Of a stretch of 64,000 nt of DNA, positions 36,335 to 45,454 are shown one piece after another. The stretch lies in contig NZ_JDUI01000011.1 in the NCBI RefSeq assembly GCF_000771405.1, positions 49,613 to 113,612 on the forward strand, in the 5' to 3' direction. The notes beneath the pieces are model-generated. The model ran no database searches. It was not told where the DNA came from and saw only the letters and a program-made list of their open reading frames with translations. The DNA comes from Bifidobacterium pullorum DSM 20433. Lineage in GTDB: Bacteria; Actinomycetota; Actinomycetes; Actinomycetales; Bifidobacteriaceae. Position 1 is the stretch's first letter; each line of letters starts with the position of its first letter. The translations under genes were made by a program, and so were the position numbers.

Positions 36335-37129
36335 ATGAGACTGAAGAAGTGGCAGCGATGGACCGACTGGCCGCTGATGATTCTGGCCATCGTGTTCCTG
36401 GTGGCGTTCTCCTGGCAGGTGCTGGTCGGCACGCACCTCAAGCTGTGCGAGGGGGTGATGAACGCGATCTGGATCGCGTTCATCGTGGATTACGTGGTTT
36501 CGCTAGCGCTGGCCGAGAACAAGTGGCAGTGGTTCAAACATGACCTGATCGGGCTGCTGTCGATTGTGCTGCCGATGTTCCGTCCGTTGCGACTGCTGCG
36601 GCTGGTCAAGGTGCTGCATGTGCTGGGGCGCACCAGCGGCATGGCGGTGCGAGGCAAGCTCACCGTGTACACAATCGGCTCGGTGTCGATGCTGATCTAT
36701 GTGAGCGCGTTGGCCGTGTACGCGGTGGAACGCAACGCCGAGGGCTCGTCGATCACGGATTTTCCGACCGCGCTGTGGTGGGCGTTCGTGACGGCGACGA
36801 CGGTTGGGTACGGCGACCATACGCCGGTGACGATCTACGGCAAGATGGTGGCCGTGGGGCTGATGTTCACCGGTATCGCGCTGATCGGCATGATCACGGC
36901 GATGCTGGCCTCATGGATTGTGGATCAGGTCAATGCCGAGGCCGAGGAACGCGAGGAGGAGGCGCAGTCCGAAAACGACCGTCTGCGCCAGGACATCCGC
37001 GAGCTGACCGGCACCGTGGCCGCCCTGCGCGACGAGGTCCGCGAGCTGCGCTCCCCGGATTCCTCCGCATCCCTCACCGCGCTCCCGGATTCCGGGCCAT
37101 CCCCACGGCGACCCCGTCCTCCACGGTAA
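36335..37129 (+). CDS. Voltage-gated-type potassium channel
   Basis: A 264-aa ion channel. Residues 1-110 form a four-helix voltage-sensor-like part ending in an arginine-bearing helix (RPLRLLRLVKVLHVL); then the pore: helix S5, pore loop with the K+ selectivity filter TVGYGD, helix S6. Residues 200-245 are a charged coiled coil (NAEAEEREEEAQSENDRLRQ) likely used for tetramer assembly. The ATG at 36335 is preferred because the family begins here; an upstream TTG at 36227 would add 36 unrelated residues. Single gene, no operon partner. Confidence 0.9.
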   Translation: MRLKKWQRWTDWPLMILAIVFLVAFSWQVLVGTHLKLCEGVMNAIWIAFIVDYVVSLALAENKWQWFKHDLIGLLSIVLPMFRPLRLLRLVKVLHVLGRTSGMAVRGKLTVYTIGSVSMLIYVSALAVYAVERNAEGSSITDFPTALWWAFVTATTVGYGDHTPVTIYGKMVAVGLMFTGIALIGMITAMLASWIVDQVNAEAEEREEEAQSENDRLRQDIRELTGTVAALRDEVRELRSPDSSASLTALPDSGPSPRRPRPPR

Positions 37130-37270
37130 TCCCCCTTTTCGGACTCTGATCCATCTCCGCCTAACCCCGTCTCCAACAACGCCGGAATTTCGGGGATTTC
37201 GGGAATATGTCACGGTCACAATGTGTCAGAGTCCGAGAGCAGGGACCGGAACGATTAAGGAGAGAAACGA

Positions 37271-37303
37271 AAAGGGGCGGCACCCCGGTATGGGGTGCCG
37301 CCC
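37271..37303 (-). terminator. Terminator of the membrane-anchored GH3 gene
   Basis: GGGCGGCACCCC (37275-37286), 5-nt loop, and its complement (37292-37303); on the minus strand CTTTTCGTTTC follows. Confidence 0.87.
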
Positions 37304-37341
37304 AGGATCGGTGCGGCCAGGTCGCCTAACCGATCAGGAGA

Positions 37342-40215
37342 TCAGGCCTTGGCGGCCTTCTTGCGGTCGAGGAACCGCTTGATGGCCAGCGCCTCGAGGC
37401 CAAGGAACGCCACAGCGGCGACGCCCCAGACCACGTAGGTGATGGTCTTCCAGATCGGGACCTCAACCTTCGGCTCGCCATCCTCGTACATCCAGCTGTT
37501 GGCGGCCGTGTACAGGATGTTGTGGGTGGCCGTGCGCATCGCCTGCATCGAGGTGGCGGACTTGTCGGTGATGTGGTTGGTGATCTCGGTGGTGGCCAGC
37601 ATCACGTCGGTGCCGCCGCGGATCGCGCGATCGGCCTGCATGTAGCCGTAGCCGCCGAAGTAGTCGGTCAGCACCATGCCGCGGAAGCCCCACTCGTCAC
37701 GCAGCACCGTGTTGAGCAGGCCCGAGTGCGAGCCGGCCCATTCGATGCCGATGTAGTTGAAGGAGCTCATCACCGCGCCGGCGCCGCCGTCCTTGACAGA
37801 GGCCTCGAACGGCTTCAAGTAGATCTCGCGGATCGCCTGCTCGGTGGACCAGGTGCACAGCATGCTCAGACGGTTGGTCTCCTGGTCGTTCAGAGCGAAG
37901 TGCTTCATGAACGCGTATACGCCCTTGGACTCGGCGCCGCCCACCTGCTCGGCGGCCATGGCGGCCGAGAGCACGCCGTCCTCGGAGAAGTACTCGAAGG
38001 TACGACCCGCGAAGGCGTTGCGGTGGATGTTCATGGCCGGCGCGTACCAGCCGGAGACGTGCATGTCATGGGCCATGTCGCCGATGCCCTCGCCGAAGCG
38101 GCGGGCCAGATCCTTGTTCCAGGTGCAGGCCACGGAGGTGGAGGACGGGAAGCCGATCGAACCGACCTGGGTGAAGTTGTTGTTCAGCGAGGCCGGGCCG
38201 TCGACGTCGGTCAGCTGGATCTTGCCGATCGACTCGATCGCCTGGGTGCCAAAGCCGCCGTTGGCGATCAGGTTGTCCATCTCGTCGAAGGTCAGCTGGT
38301 CGAGCAGCTCGTCCCACAGCGGATCGTCGTACTCCTTGCCGGTCAGATCGGCCAGGCGCACGTCGCCCTTGGCGCCGGTGGTCGGCATCTCGTCGGCGTC
38401 GTCATTGGTCTCGGCCGGGTCGTAGTTCGACTGGTTGCGGAACTGCGCCTTGTACTCGTCGGACAGGGTGTAGTTCGTCGGGGCGGCCAGGGCCTCCTCG
38501 CGGTTGGCGAAGTGGTCGGCGCGGCTCAGGTAGGTCACGTCGCCGCGGTCGGCGTCGAAGGCGTTGGTCGCCGGAACGGCGTCGCCGTCGTGGGTGTTGC
38601 CCTCGGAGTCGTACACGATGTCCTCGTCCACGGTCACGGTCTTCTCGTCGATCACGGTGTGCGAGTCGGCGTTGATCGAGACCTGGTAGTCACCGGCCTC
38701 CAGCACCCACGCCTTGGCGTCCTGATCGTCGTAGGAGGCCATGTCGTCGTCCTCGAAGGAGATGGATACGGTCTCGGAGGCGCCCGGCTCCAGCAGCTCG
38801 GTCTTCTCGAAGGCCACCAGGTTCGCGCTGGCCTTCTCGATGCCGCCGTTCTCGTACGGCGGGTTGTAGAAGACCTCGACCACGTCCTTGCCCGCCACAT
38901 CGCCGGTGTTGGTCACGGTCACGTCGAACGACACGGTGCCGTCGGCGTAGGTCACGTCGCCCATCTCCTGCTCGAACGTGGTGTAGGACAGGCCGTAGCC
39001 GAACGGGTACTGGACCACGTCGTCATACTCGATCACGCCCTCGTCGGCCGCGGTCTCGTAGTACTTGTAGCCCACGTAGATGCTCTCGACGTAGTTCACG
39101 AACGCCGGGGAGGTCTCGCCCTCCTCGAAGTTCTCGGTCGGGAACTCGGTCATGTTCTCGTACTTGTAGTCGCCCGCGTTGTTGTAGGACGGCTGCTGGG
39201 TCAGGTCATAGACGAAGGTGTCCGAGGTCTTGCCCGACGGGTTGGTGGTGCCGGCGAGGATGTCGCCCAGCGCGGAGAAGCCGGTCTGGCCGGCCGGCGG
39301 GCACCACAGCACGGACTTGATCTGCGGATAGTCCTCCACGAAGCCCAGTTCGAAGATGTTCGCACCGTTGTAGATGAGCGTGACCTTGTCGAAGTTCGAG
39401 GTGACCAGCTTGATCATGTCCTCTTCGGTCTTGCTCAGCTCGAGGAAGGACTCGCCGTCCTCGAAGTCCTCGTACTCGGTGGAGTTGTTGGTGTAGGTGA
39501 TGCCCTCACCCTTCATGTTCTTCGGCAGGTCGGCGCCCTCGCCGCCGACGCGGCCGATGACGATGACGGCCTCATCGGAGAATTCCTTGGCCGAATCGAT
39601 GAGATCCTGCGAGTAGTCGGCGGCCGGCACCTCCGGCAGGGTCCAATCCTGCTGGGCCATGGCCACCACCGGGCGATCCGCACGGTAGTCGGTGTACAGC
39701 TTCGAGAGCTCCTCGTTGGTGGTCAGACCGGCCTCGGCCATGCCCTGCAGGATCGAGGTGGTCTCGTAGTTGGCGTTCATCGAGCCCGAACCGGTGCCGC
39801 CGTAGACCGGGTTGGTCGACGCCCAGCCGAAGACGTTGACGTTCTTGTCCGCCAGCGGCAGGTTGTCGTCGGTGTTCTGCAGCAGCGTGACGACCTCGGA
39901 CTGGATCTCCTTGGCCAGGTCGCTGGCGTTCTTGACGGTCTGATCGCTCAGCGTGTACTTGGTGGCGGTCGCGCTGTTGAGCAGCGTGGCCAGCGGGCCG
40001 AACAGCATCATCGACACCGCCACGACGGCCGCGACCAGGAACACCAGCCACGACTCGGAATGAATGAGCTTGCGCGTTGCCGTATCCGCCACCGTCTTCT
40101 TGTTGACGGCCACGGTCACGATGATCGCCAGCACCAGCACGACGCCGATGACGATCAGCTGCGGCAGCACGGACATGATGACGTTCATCACGTCACTCCA
40201 ATTAATGCCCAGCAT
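37342..40215 (-). CDS. Membrane-anchored GH3 glycosidase with inverted domain order
   Basis: A 957-aa protein. Helices at about 15-37 and 56-79 are followed by the alpha/beta sandwich domain (IVIGRVGGEGADLP, about residue 243), a fibronectin-III-like domain, and only then the TIM-barrel domain, with MKHFALN and the nucleophile Asp851 in MVLTDYFGG. A last helix (about 924-945) ends in a basic tail RKKAAKA. Normal GH3 enzymes have the barrel first; inverted order is known in a few gut and rumen enzymes such as those of Ruminococcus albus and Butyrivibrio. The helix layout puts the catalytic part outside the cell. AAGGAGGAGG precedes the ATG. Confidence 0.9.
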   Translation of the reverse strand: MLGINWSDVMNVIMSVLPQLIVIGVVLVLAIIVTVAVNKKTVADTATRKLIHSESWLVFLVAAVVAVSMMLFGPLATLLNSATATKYTLSDQTVKNASDLAKEIQSEVVTLLQNTDDNLPLADKNVNVFGWASTNPVYGGTGSGSMNANYETTSILQGMAEAGLTTNEELSKLYTDYRADRPVVAMAQQDWTLPEVPAADYSQDLIDSAKEFSDEAVIVIGRVGGEGADLPKNMKGEGITYTNNSTEYEDFEDGESFLELSKTEEDMIKLVTSNFDKVTLIYNGANIFELGFVEDYPQIKSVLWCPPAGQTGFSALGDILAGTTNPSGKTSDTFVYDLTQQPSYNNAGDYKYENMTEFPTENFEEGETSPAFVNYVESIYVGYKYYETAADEGVIEYDDVVQYPFGYGLSYTTFEQEMGDVTYADGTVSFDVTVTNTGDVAGKDVVEVFYNPPYENGGIEKASANLVAFEKTELLEPGASETVSISFEDDDMASYDDQDAKAWVLEAGDYQVSINADSHTVIDEKTVTVDEDIVYDSEGNTHDGDAVPATNAFDADRGDVTYLSRADHFANREEALAAPTNYTLSDEYKAQFRNQSNYDPAETNDDADEMPTTGAKGDVRLADLTGKEYDDPLWDELLDQLTFDEMDNLIANGGFGTQAIESIGKIQLTDVDGPASLNNNFTQVGSIGFPSSTSVACTWNKDLARRFGEGIGDMAHDMHVSGWYAPAMNIHRNAFAGRTFEYFSEDGVLSAAMAAEQVGGAESKGVYAFMKHFALNDQETNRLSMLCTWSTEQAIREIYLKPFEASVKDGGAGAVMSSFNYIGIEWAGSHSGLLNTVLRDEWGFRGMVLTDYFGGYGYMQADRAIRGGTDVMLATTEITNHITDKSATSMQAMRTATHNILYTAANSWMYEDGEPKVEVPIWKTITYVVWGVAAVAFLGLEALAIKRFLDRKKAAKA

Positions 40216-40487
40216 GAGCTTTCCTCCTCCTTGTTCTCAATGGGGAACAACCGGCGTGAATGCGCTCCGCCACATGCCGCAGCGCGACGTTCCGGTGTGA
40301 GACTGCCCTGCCCCGCAACCATCAGTCAGGTCTGGATCGTTCGCTTCACCGTTGAGGATCGCAACGTCAGCACCTCTTCATGCCGATGCATCCATCATCA
40401 TCGAGTGTACCTACTTTCCGGCGCCCCCGGCCCCATCCTGTCATTTCGACTGCATAATCTGCACCTCATACGGCTAGGATGGTGAGC

Positions 40488-42356
40488 ATGAGCGAACTGA
40501 ATCTGGAATCCGGGCAGCTGGTGGGGGGCTATACGCTGCTCTCCCGGTTGGGTGCCGGCGCGATGGGTTCCGTCTGGCACGTACGCGACGACGGCGGCCA
40601 CGAATACGCGATGAAGATCCTGCGCGATTCATTGGCCGAGGACGATACACCGCCGGAATCCCCCGAGGCCCGCGAACACCTGACCGCCCGCGAACGGCTC
40701 CGGCGCGAGGCGATGGCGCTGCGCCGTGTGCACCATCCGGGGGTGTGCGGCATCGTGGATATGGAGCTGGACGATTCGCTCGCGTTCATCGTCACCGAGC
40801 TGATCGAAGGCAAGAACCTCCGCGACGACGTCGCCGCGAACGGCCGGTATGTGGGCGACGATCTGGAACGGCTGGCCCGCAAGCTCATCGACGCCGTCAA
40901 GGCCGTGCACGCCGCAGGCATCATCCACCGCGACATCAAGCCGACGAACGTGATGGTGTCCGTCACCGGGCCGGTGCTCGTGGATTTCGGCATCGCGATG
41001 GGCGAGGGCGAAAGCCACGTGACCCGCACGGGTCTGGTCATGGGCACGCCGGGGTTCATCGCCCCGGAGATCATCGACGGCGCCGAATCCGACGAGACCA
41101 CGGACTGGTGGTCGGTGGCCTCGGTGCTGGCGTTCGCCGCCACCGGATCGCCCGTGTTCGGCACCAAGCCGATGATGACCGTGTTGGAACGGGCCGCCGC
41201 CGGCCGCGCGAACCTCGCCGGATTGCCGCCCGTCACGATGGAGGCGTTCCGCTCGGCGCTCGACCCCGACCGGTCCAAACGATGCACTCCCGACGAACTG
41301 CTGCAGGCCATCGAACGTGACGCCCTCGATCCGACCGCATGGGAGATGGTGCGCCCTTTTGACGCAACCTCCCCGGTGGCGGGGACACGATTCGCCGCGG
41401 ACCAGGCGGCGAAGGGGCCGGACACGGACAATCCGCGCACCCTATGGGCTGATGCCGACGACCCCGAACGCACGACGGCGCTTCCACAGGCCACGGCCGC
41501 AACGGTGCCGCAGGCCACGACCTCCCATACAACGGCCATGGCCGCAGCGGCAAGCCGAACCACGACCATGACCGTCCCCCTGGATGCGAACGCGACCCGC
41601 GCGATGGGCGTCGAAGGCGCCACCCTGCCGATCCGCACCGCACAGCCCGCCGGGGCGCGCACCCCCGCGCCCGCCGCTCCCCCTGCCATGCCACCGATGC
41701 ATCCCCGGACCGCGGTAAGCGTCATCCACCCCGTCTTCGCCCGACATGAGGCCCTGAGACGTCGCGGACTGGCACCGGTCCTGCTCGCCGTCATACCTGT
41801 GGCGCTGCTGGCGGGGGCGGTTCCGTTCGCCGCCCTGGCATTGGCGCTGGCGCTGCTGTGGGCGGCGCTGACCGCCGGATTGAACGCCGATTCGCAGTTC
41901 CGGCGGGAGTTGCGCAACGACGGAGAACGCAAACCGGGCGACGGGTTGCGGCGCGCGGCCGCCCTGCCCTGGCATCTGGTCAAGGGGCTGGCGCTGGCAA
42001 TCGCACGTGTCGCGCCGATGGCGCTGGCGCTGGGATGCGTGTGGCTGGTGGCGATGTTCACGACCGGTTCGCCCGACGACATGGCGCCGACATCCGCGGC
42101 GGGACTGGCGTTGTCCGCAACGATGGCCGTATGTTGGACGGTCAGCGTGCTGGCCCTCTCGCCGGACACCATCCGCACCGGCGCGGCCACGCTCTGCCGC
42201 GGCGGGCGGCCCGACGCCGGCATTCCCGACGATGTCGCCCGCCGGCCGCGCCTACGCACCGTGATCGCCGCCATCATCTGGATCCTGGCCACGGTGTCTG
42301 CCACCATGACATTCTCCACCGCGTCCGTCATCGACTGGTTTCCGCTGATGCCGTGA
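40488..42356 (+). CDS. Serine/threonine protein kinase
   Basis: A 622-aa kinase. Residues 14-280 form the catalytic domain: glycine loop LGAGAMGSVW, Lys43 (YAMKIL), catalytic loop IIHRDIKPTN (HRD at 147-149), DFG at 166-168, APE at 192-194; all active residues are present. A Thr/Ala/Pro-rich linker (about 300-410) leads to about four hydrophobic helices (430-620). No PASTA sensor is present. MSELNLESG at 40488 is preferred over MVS at 40479 because AGGATGG is better spaced. Target proteins are unknown. Followed 72 bp later by the DsbA-like gene. Confidence 0.9.
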   Translation: MSELNLESGQLVGGYTLLSRLGAGAMGSVWHVRDDGGHEYAMKILRDSLAEDDTPPESPEAREHLTARERLRREAMALRRVHHPGVCGIVDMELDDSLAFIVTELIEGKNLRDDVAANGRYVGDDLERLARKLIDAVKAVHAAGIIHRDIKPTNVMVSVTGPVLVDFGIAMGEGESHVTRTGLVMGTPGFIAPEIIDGAESDETTDWWSVASVLAFAATGSPVFGTKPMMTVLERAAAGRANLAGLPPVTMEAFRSALDPDRSKRCTPDELLQAIERDALDPTAWEMVRPFDATSPVAGTRFAADQAAKGPDTDNPRTLWADADDPERTTALPQATAATVPQATTSHTTAMAAAASRTTTMTVPLDANATRAMGVEGATLPIRTAQPAGARTPAPAAPPAMPPMHPRTAVSVIHPVFARHEALRRRGLAPVLLAVIPVALLAGAVPFAALALALALLWAALTAGLNADSQFRRELRNDGERKPGDGLRRAAALPWHLVKGLALAIARVAPMALALGCVWLVAMFTTGSPDDMAPTSAAGLALSATMAVCWTVSVLALSPDTIRTGAATLCRGGRPDAGIPDDVARRPRLRTVIAAIIWILATVSATMTFSTASVIDWFPLMP

Positions 42357-42428
42357 CGGCCGTCATCCCGGCCTGCTCGGAACCCCGTCCACTACTATGG
42401 TCGGAGTGGAACCAGGAAAGGAACACCG

Positions 42429-43406
42429 ATGGCCCAGAACGACAAGAAGATAGAGAAGCGGCAGTCCCGCGCCGAACGCCGTGCGGCGCAGGAGGCCGCG
42501 GAAAAGGCCGCGGCCGAGCAGGCGGCCAAAGAGCGCAAGCAGCAGACCATCATCGGCGGCATCGTCATCGCCATCATCGTCGTACTCGTCGCCATCGCCG
42601 GCTTCGCCATCTGGAGGGCCACGCACCCCGTCAGCGCCACCCCCAAGATCTCGGCCGAAGAGGCCTACAGCCAGCTGCAGGAGGTGGAGACCAAACCGCG
42701 CTATGCCGACGATCAGGGCGGCATCGCGATCTCCAAGGACGGCTATGGCACCGCCGTGGACGGCGCGCCGACCGTGTCCATCTATATGGACTTCCTGTGC
42801 CCGGGATGCGGCAGCCTCAACCGTCAGCTCGACCCCACGCTGGTGTCGATGATGGAGGCCGGCCAGCTTAACCTGGACCTGCATTTCATGGCGTTCATGG
42901 ACAGGTATTCCACCGACGACTATTCCTCGAGGGCGGCGAACGCCGCGCTGACCATCGTGGACAACGACGACGACCCCTCGCATCTGCTGACGTTCCTGAG
43001 CAACATGTACGCGGATGATTTCCAGCCGGAGGAGGGCAGCGCCTACGAGTCGGTTAGCGATGAGCAGATCCGCGAGCAGGCCCTGGCCGCCGGCGTCTCC
43101 GAGGACGTGGCCGACATGCTGGTCACCGACGCCTATTCCCCGTGGCTGGACGCGGTCGACACCTACACGCCCAAGCGCGAGGAGCTGTTCAACGTCACCG
43201 GTTCGCTCAAGGGCTCGATGAGCACGCCGACCGTGACCATCAACGGTCATTTCTGGGATATCAACCAGCTCGCCTTCGCCGACATGACCATGGTGGATGG
43301 GTTCCTGACCTCGGTGGGTCTCGACGCGGACGAGGTCGGCCAGGAGGGCGCCATGCCGTCGATCGGCGCGGACGGCGACCCGATCTCGCTGACCACCGGC
43401 GAATAA
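42429..43406 (+). CDS. Membrane-anchored DsbA-like thioredoxin-fold protein
   Basis: A 325-aa protein: a charged, alanine-rich cytoplasmic leader (1-40), one membrane helix (41-63), then an extracellular DsbA-like domain with the active site FLCPGCGSL (Cys124, Cys127) and the cis-proline region SMSTPTVTING. It probably forms or exchanges disulfides in exported proteins, as in other actinobacteria. No partner gene (VKOR or DsbB) is adjacent. The start is preceded by AGGAAAGGAACACCG. Follows the kinase gene on the same strand. Confidence 0.88.
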   Translation: MAQNDKKIEKRQSRAERRAAQEAAEKAAAEQAAKERKQQTIIGGIVIAIIVVLVAIAGFAIWRATHPVSATPKISAEEAYSQLQEVETKPRYADDQGGIAISKDGYGTAVDGAPTVSIYMDFLCPGCGSLNRQLDPTLVSMMEAGQLNLDLHFMAFMDRYSTDDYSSRAANAALTIVDNDDDPSHLLTFLSNMYADDFQPEEGSAYESVSDEQIREQALAAGVSEDVADMLVTDAYSPWLDAVDTYTPKREELFNVTGSLKGSMSTPTVTINGHFWDINQLAFADMTMVDGFLTSVGLDADEVGQEGAMPSIGADGDPISLTTGE

Positions 43407-43532
43407 CCCTGCCAAACCCGTTTCCAACGGCCGACACGCCCGGTTTTTCATAACAAATCCGAGTATGTTCGGCCGTTTCAGTATATGGGGCTATACTATT
43501 CATTCGTCCCTAAAGCCCTACTGCAGGGATGC

Positions 43533-43606
43533 GCCTCCTTAGCTCAGATGGCCAGAGCGGCCGCCTTGTAAGCGGCAGGTCGTCGGTTCGATCCCGACAG
43601 GAGGCT
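43533..43606 (+). tRNA. tRNA-Thr (anticodon TGT)
   Basis: A full cloverleaf: acceptor GCCTCCT/AGGAGGC, D stem GCTC/GAGC, anticodon stem GCCGC/GCGGC with loop CTTGTAA (anticodon TGT at 43567-43569), T stem GTCGG/CCGAC with loop TTCGATC. CCA is not encoded. A promoter for the next RNA begins directly after it. Confidence 0.95.
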
Positions 43607-43627
43607 CGACGTTCTCGAAGACCGTCG

Positions 43628-43801
43628 TATAATCGAATACAGCAGTATCCATAACTGTGCCGATCTTACCCCTGAGTAAGTGATCCAGAGGCCTTCCCCC
43701 CCCAACTATAGGCTTCTGGGACCGGACAGAGCGTCCCCCAACCAGCTCTCTCCGGTATAAGGGGGCGGGAACATCCCCTTCTCTCCCGCCCCCTTTTTCT
43801 T
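43628..43801 (+). ncRNA. Probable small RNA with four C-rich hairpin loops
   Basis: A TATAAT (43628-43633) with a TCGACG -35-like element 16 nt upstream precedes about 160 nt of non-coding sequence ending in a strong intrinsic terminator (AAGGGGGCGGGA 43759-43770 with its complement 43784-43795, then TTTTTC). Hairpins: 43665-43680 (loop CCCTGA), 43685-43719 (9-bp stem with one G-U, loop with eight C at 43696-43703), 43721-43756 (loop GTCCCCCAACCA) and the terminator (loop with CCCC). No ORF with a ribosome site runs through it. C-rich loops are the mRNA-binding part of several known small RNAs that pair with G-rich ribosome sites; that role here is inferred. Confidence 0.65.
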
Positions 43802-43846
43802 TTCCCTCCCTCCATTTGTGGTGAAATGGACCATGTACCGCCATTC

Positions 43847-43877
43847 TCCGACGCGCGGGTGCGTCGGACGATACAAT
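43847..43877 (+). promoter_or_regulatory. Palindrome and -10 box before the G5-domain gene
   Basis: TCCGACGC (43847-43854), 6 nt, GCGTCGGA (43861-43868) stands in the -35 to -15 region of a TACAAT (43872-43877), 30 nt before the start codon. It may be an operator. Confidence 0.45.
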
Positions 43878-43907
43878 GCACCGAGAGTGGTCGACAGGAG
43901 GAGCACC

Positions 43908-45428
43908 ATGGCAAGACGATGGACGCCGCAACGGTTCGTGACCTTGCGCCGCATCCGTGTGGCGGCCTGCGCCGCGGCGGTGGTCATCGCCTCCACAGCC
44001 ACCTTCGCGCTGACCTCCCGCAAATCGATCGCCTTGGATGTCAACGGGGAGACCACCACGGTGGTCACCTACGCCATGACCGTGGACCGGCTGCTCAAGG
44101 ACCAGGGCATCGACGTCAAGACGCATGACCAGGTCATCGCCTCATCCGGGGCGCAGCTGCGCGACCGCGACGTGATCACCGTCCGCAGCGCCTACCAGAC
44201 CACCATCACCATCGACGGTCAGGAGGTGCCCTTCTGGACCGTGGCCACCAGCGCCGAACAGCTGCTGGAGTTCTTCGAGGCCAACGAGCATGAGGCGGCG
44301 CGGATCACCGTCGATATCGGCAATGTGTACAACCGGCTGACCGGCGGACTGGTCATCAATGCCGATGGCCCGGTGACCGTCATCGCCGACGGCGCCAGCT
44401 CCGTGGCTCCCGACGGCAATCTTCCCGCGGCCTCGATCCTGGACGCCAAAGGCATCGTGCTGAACAAGGAGGACCGCGTCAGCGTCGAGAAGAACGGCGA
44501 CGAAACGATTCTGCGCGTCCGGCGGGTCACGCACGGGGAGCAGACCCGGACCGAATCGGTGCCGTTCTCCACCCAGACCGTCATCGACCCCGCCCTGGAC
44601 CCCGGCCAGACCGTCATCCGGCAGGAGGGCGTGAACGGGGAGATCCGACGCGTGTACGACGTCACCTACGTCGACGGGGAGCCGGAGAGCGAAACGCTGC
44701 TGTCCGAGACGACCGTCACCATCGCGATCGACCGCATCGTCGCCGTCGGTCCCGAGACCATGCAATCCCCCGACGACACCTCCAACGGACAGGCCGATTC
44801 CGGCAGCAACCCGCAAGCGCAGCCGGACAATGAGCAGGCCACGGCACCGGACGACGACGCGACGGACGACGACGCCGAAACAGACGACGGGAACGGCGAC
44901 GGCGCAGGAGATGCGTCCCAGCCCTCCGACAACGGTACGGCCGAATCCCCGGAATCGGACGGCGACACCCAGGCCACACCGCCCGATTCCGGCACGGACA
45001 ACAGCGGGAACACCGGCAACACGGGCACCGGCAACACCGACAACGGCAGTACCGGAGGCAACACCGGAAACAGCAACACCGGCGGCGCCACGGGCGACGG
45101 CGGCGCCACGCAGGGACGCCTCTGGCACCCGACCGTGGCCCAGGCCCAGACCTATGCGGCCGGCGCCGCCGCGCAGTACGGGTGGACCGGCGCCGAGTGG
45201 GACGCGCTGATCTGGCTGTGGAACCATGAATCCGGCTGGCTCTGGTACGCCGACAACCCCTGGTCGGACGCCTACGGCATCCCGCAGGCCCTGCCCGGCT
45301 CCAAGATGGGGCCCGGCTGGCAGGACGACGGCGCCGTGCAGATCGACTGGGGCCTGAGCTACATCGCCCAGTGCTACGGCAGCCCGACGCAGGCCGTCGC
45401 ATTCTGGCAGCAACACAACTGGTACTGA
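43908..45428 (+). CDS. Secreted G5/DUF348 protein with lysozyme-like C-terminal domain
   Basis: A 506-aa exported protein resembling resuscitation-promoting factors. After a signal-anchor (about 11-40) come DUF348 repeats ([36 protein letters not shown]; a third), a G5 domain (about 195-275), then a 120-residue low-complexity linker rich in D, S, N, T and G, and a C-terminal transglycosylase-like domain with NHESGW (catalytic Glu) and [14 protein letters not shown]. It should bind and cleave peptidoglycan at the cell surface. GGAGGAGCACC precedes the ATG. The C-terminal domain is closer in style to Apf/SLT-type muramidases than to classic Rpf. Confidence 0.87.
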   Translation: MARRWTPQRFVTLRRIRVAACAAAVVIASTATFALTSRKSIALDVNGETTTVVTYAMTVDRLLKDQGIDVKTHDQVIASSGAQLRDRDVITVRSAYQTTITIDGQEVPFWTVATSAEQLLEFFEANEHEAARITVDIGNVYNRLTGGLVINADGPVTVIADGASSVAPDGNLPAASILDAKGIVLNKEDRVSVEKNGDETILRVRRVTHGEQTRTESVPFSTQTVIDPALDPGQTVIRQEGVNGEIRRVYDVTYVDGEPESETLLSETTVTIAIDRIVAVGPETMQSPDDTSNGQADSGSNPQAQPDNEQATAPDDDATDDDAETDDGNGDGAGDASQPSDNGTAESPESDGDTQATPPDSGTDNSGNTGNTGTGNTDNGSTGGNTGNSNTGGATGDGGATQGRLWHPTVAQAQTYAAGAAAQYGWTGAEWDALIWLWNHESGWLWYADNPWSDAYGIPQALPGSKMGPGWQDDGAVQIDWGLSYIAQCYGSPTQAVAFWQQHNWY

Positions 45429-45454
45429 CCATCACGAACACGGTAACGAGGATC

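Noticed and set aside
41350..41370. A further copy of the 63-bp repeat core (CCCTTTTGACGCA) in the kinase gene
   Set aside because: Only the short core matches and it lies in a well-supported coding frame; no periodic units surround it.
43628..43801. The non-coding segment as 6S RNA
   Set aside because: The two ends are not complementary and there is no long central bubble; the fold is a row of separate hairpins instead.
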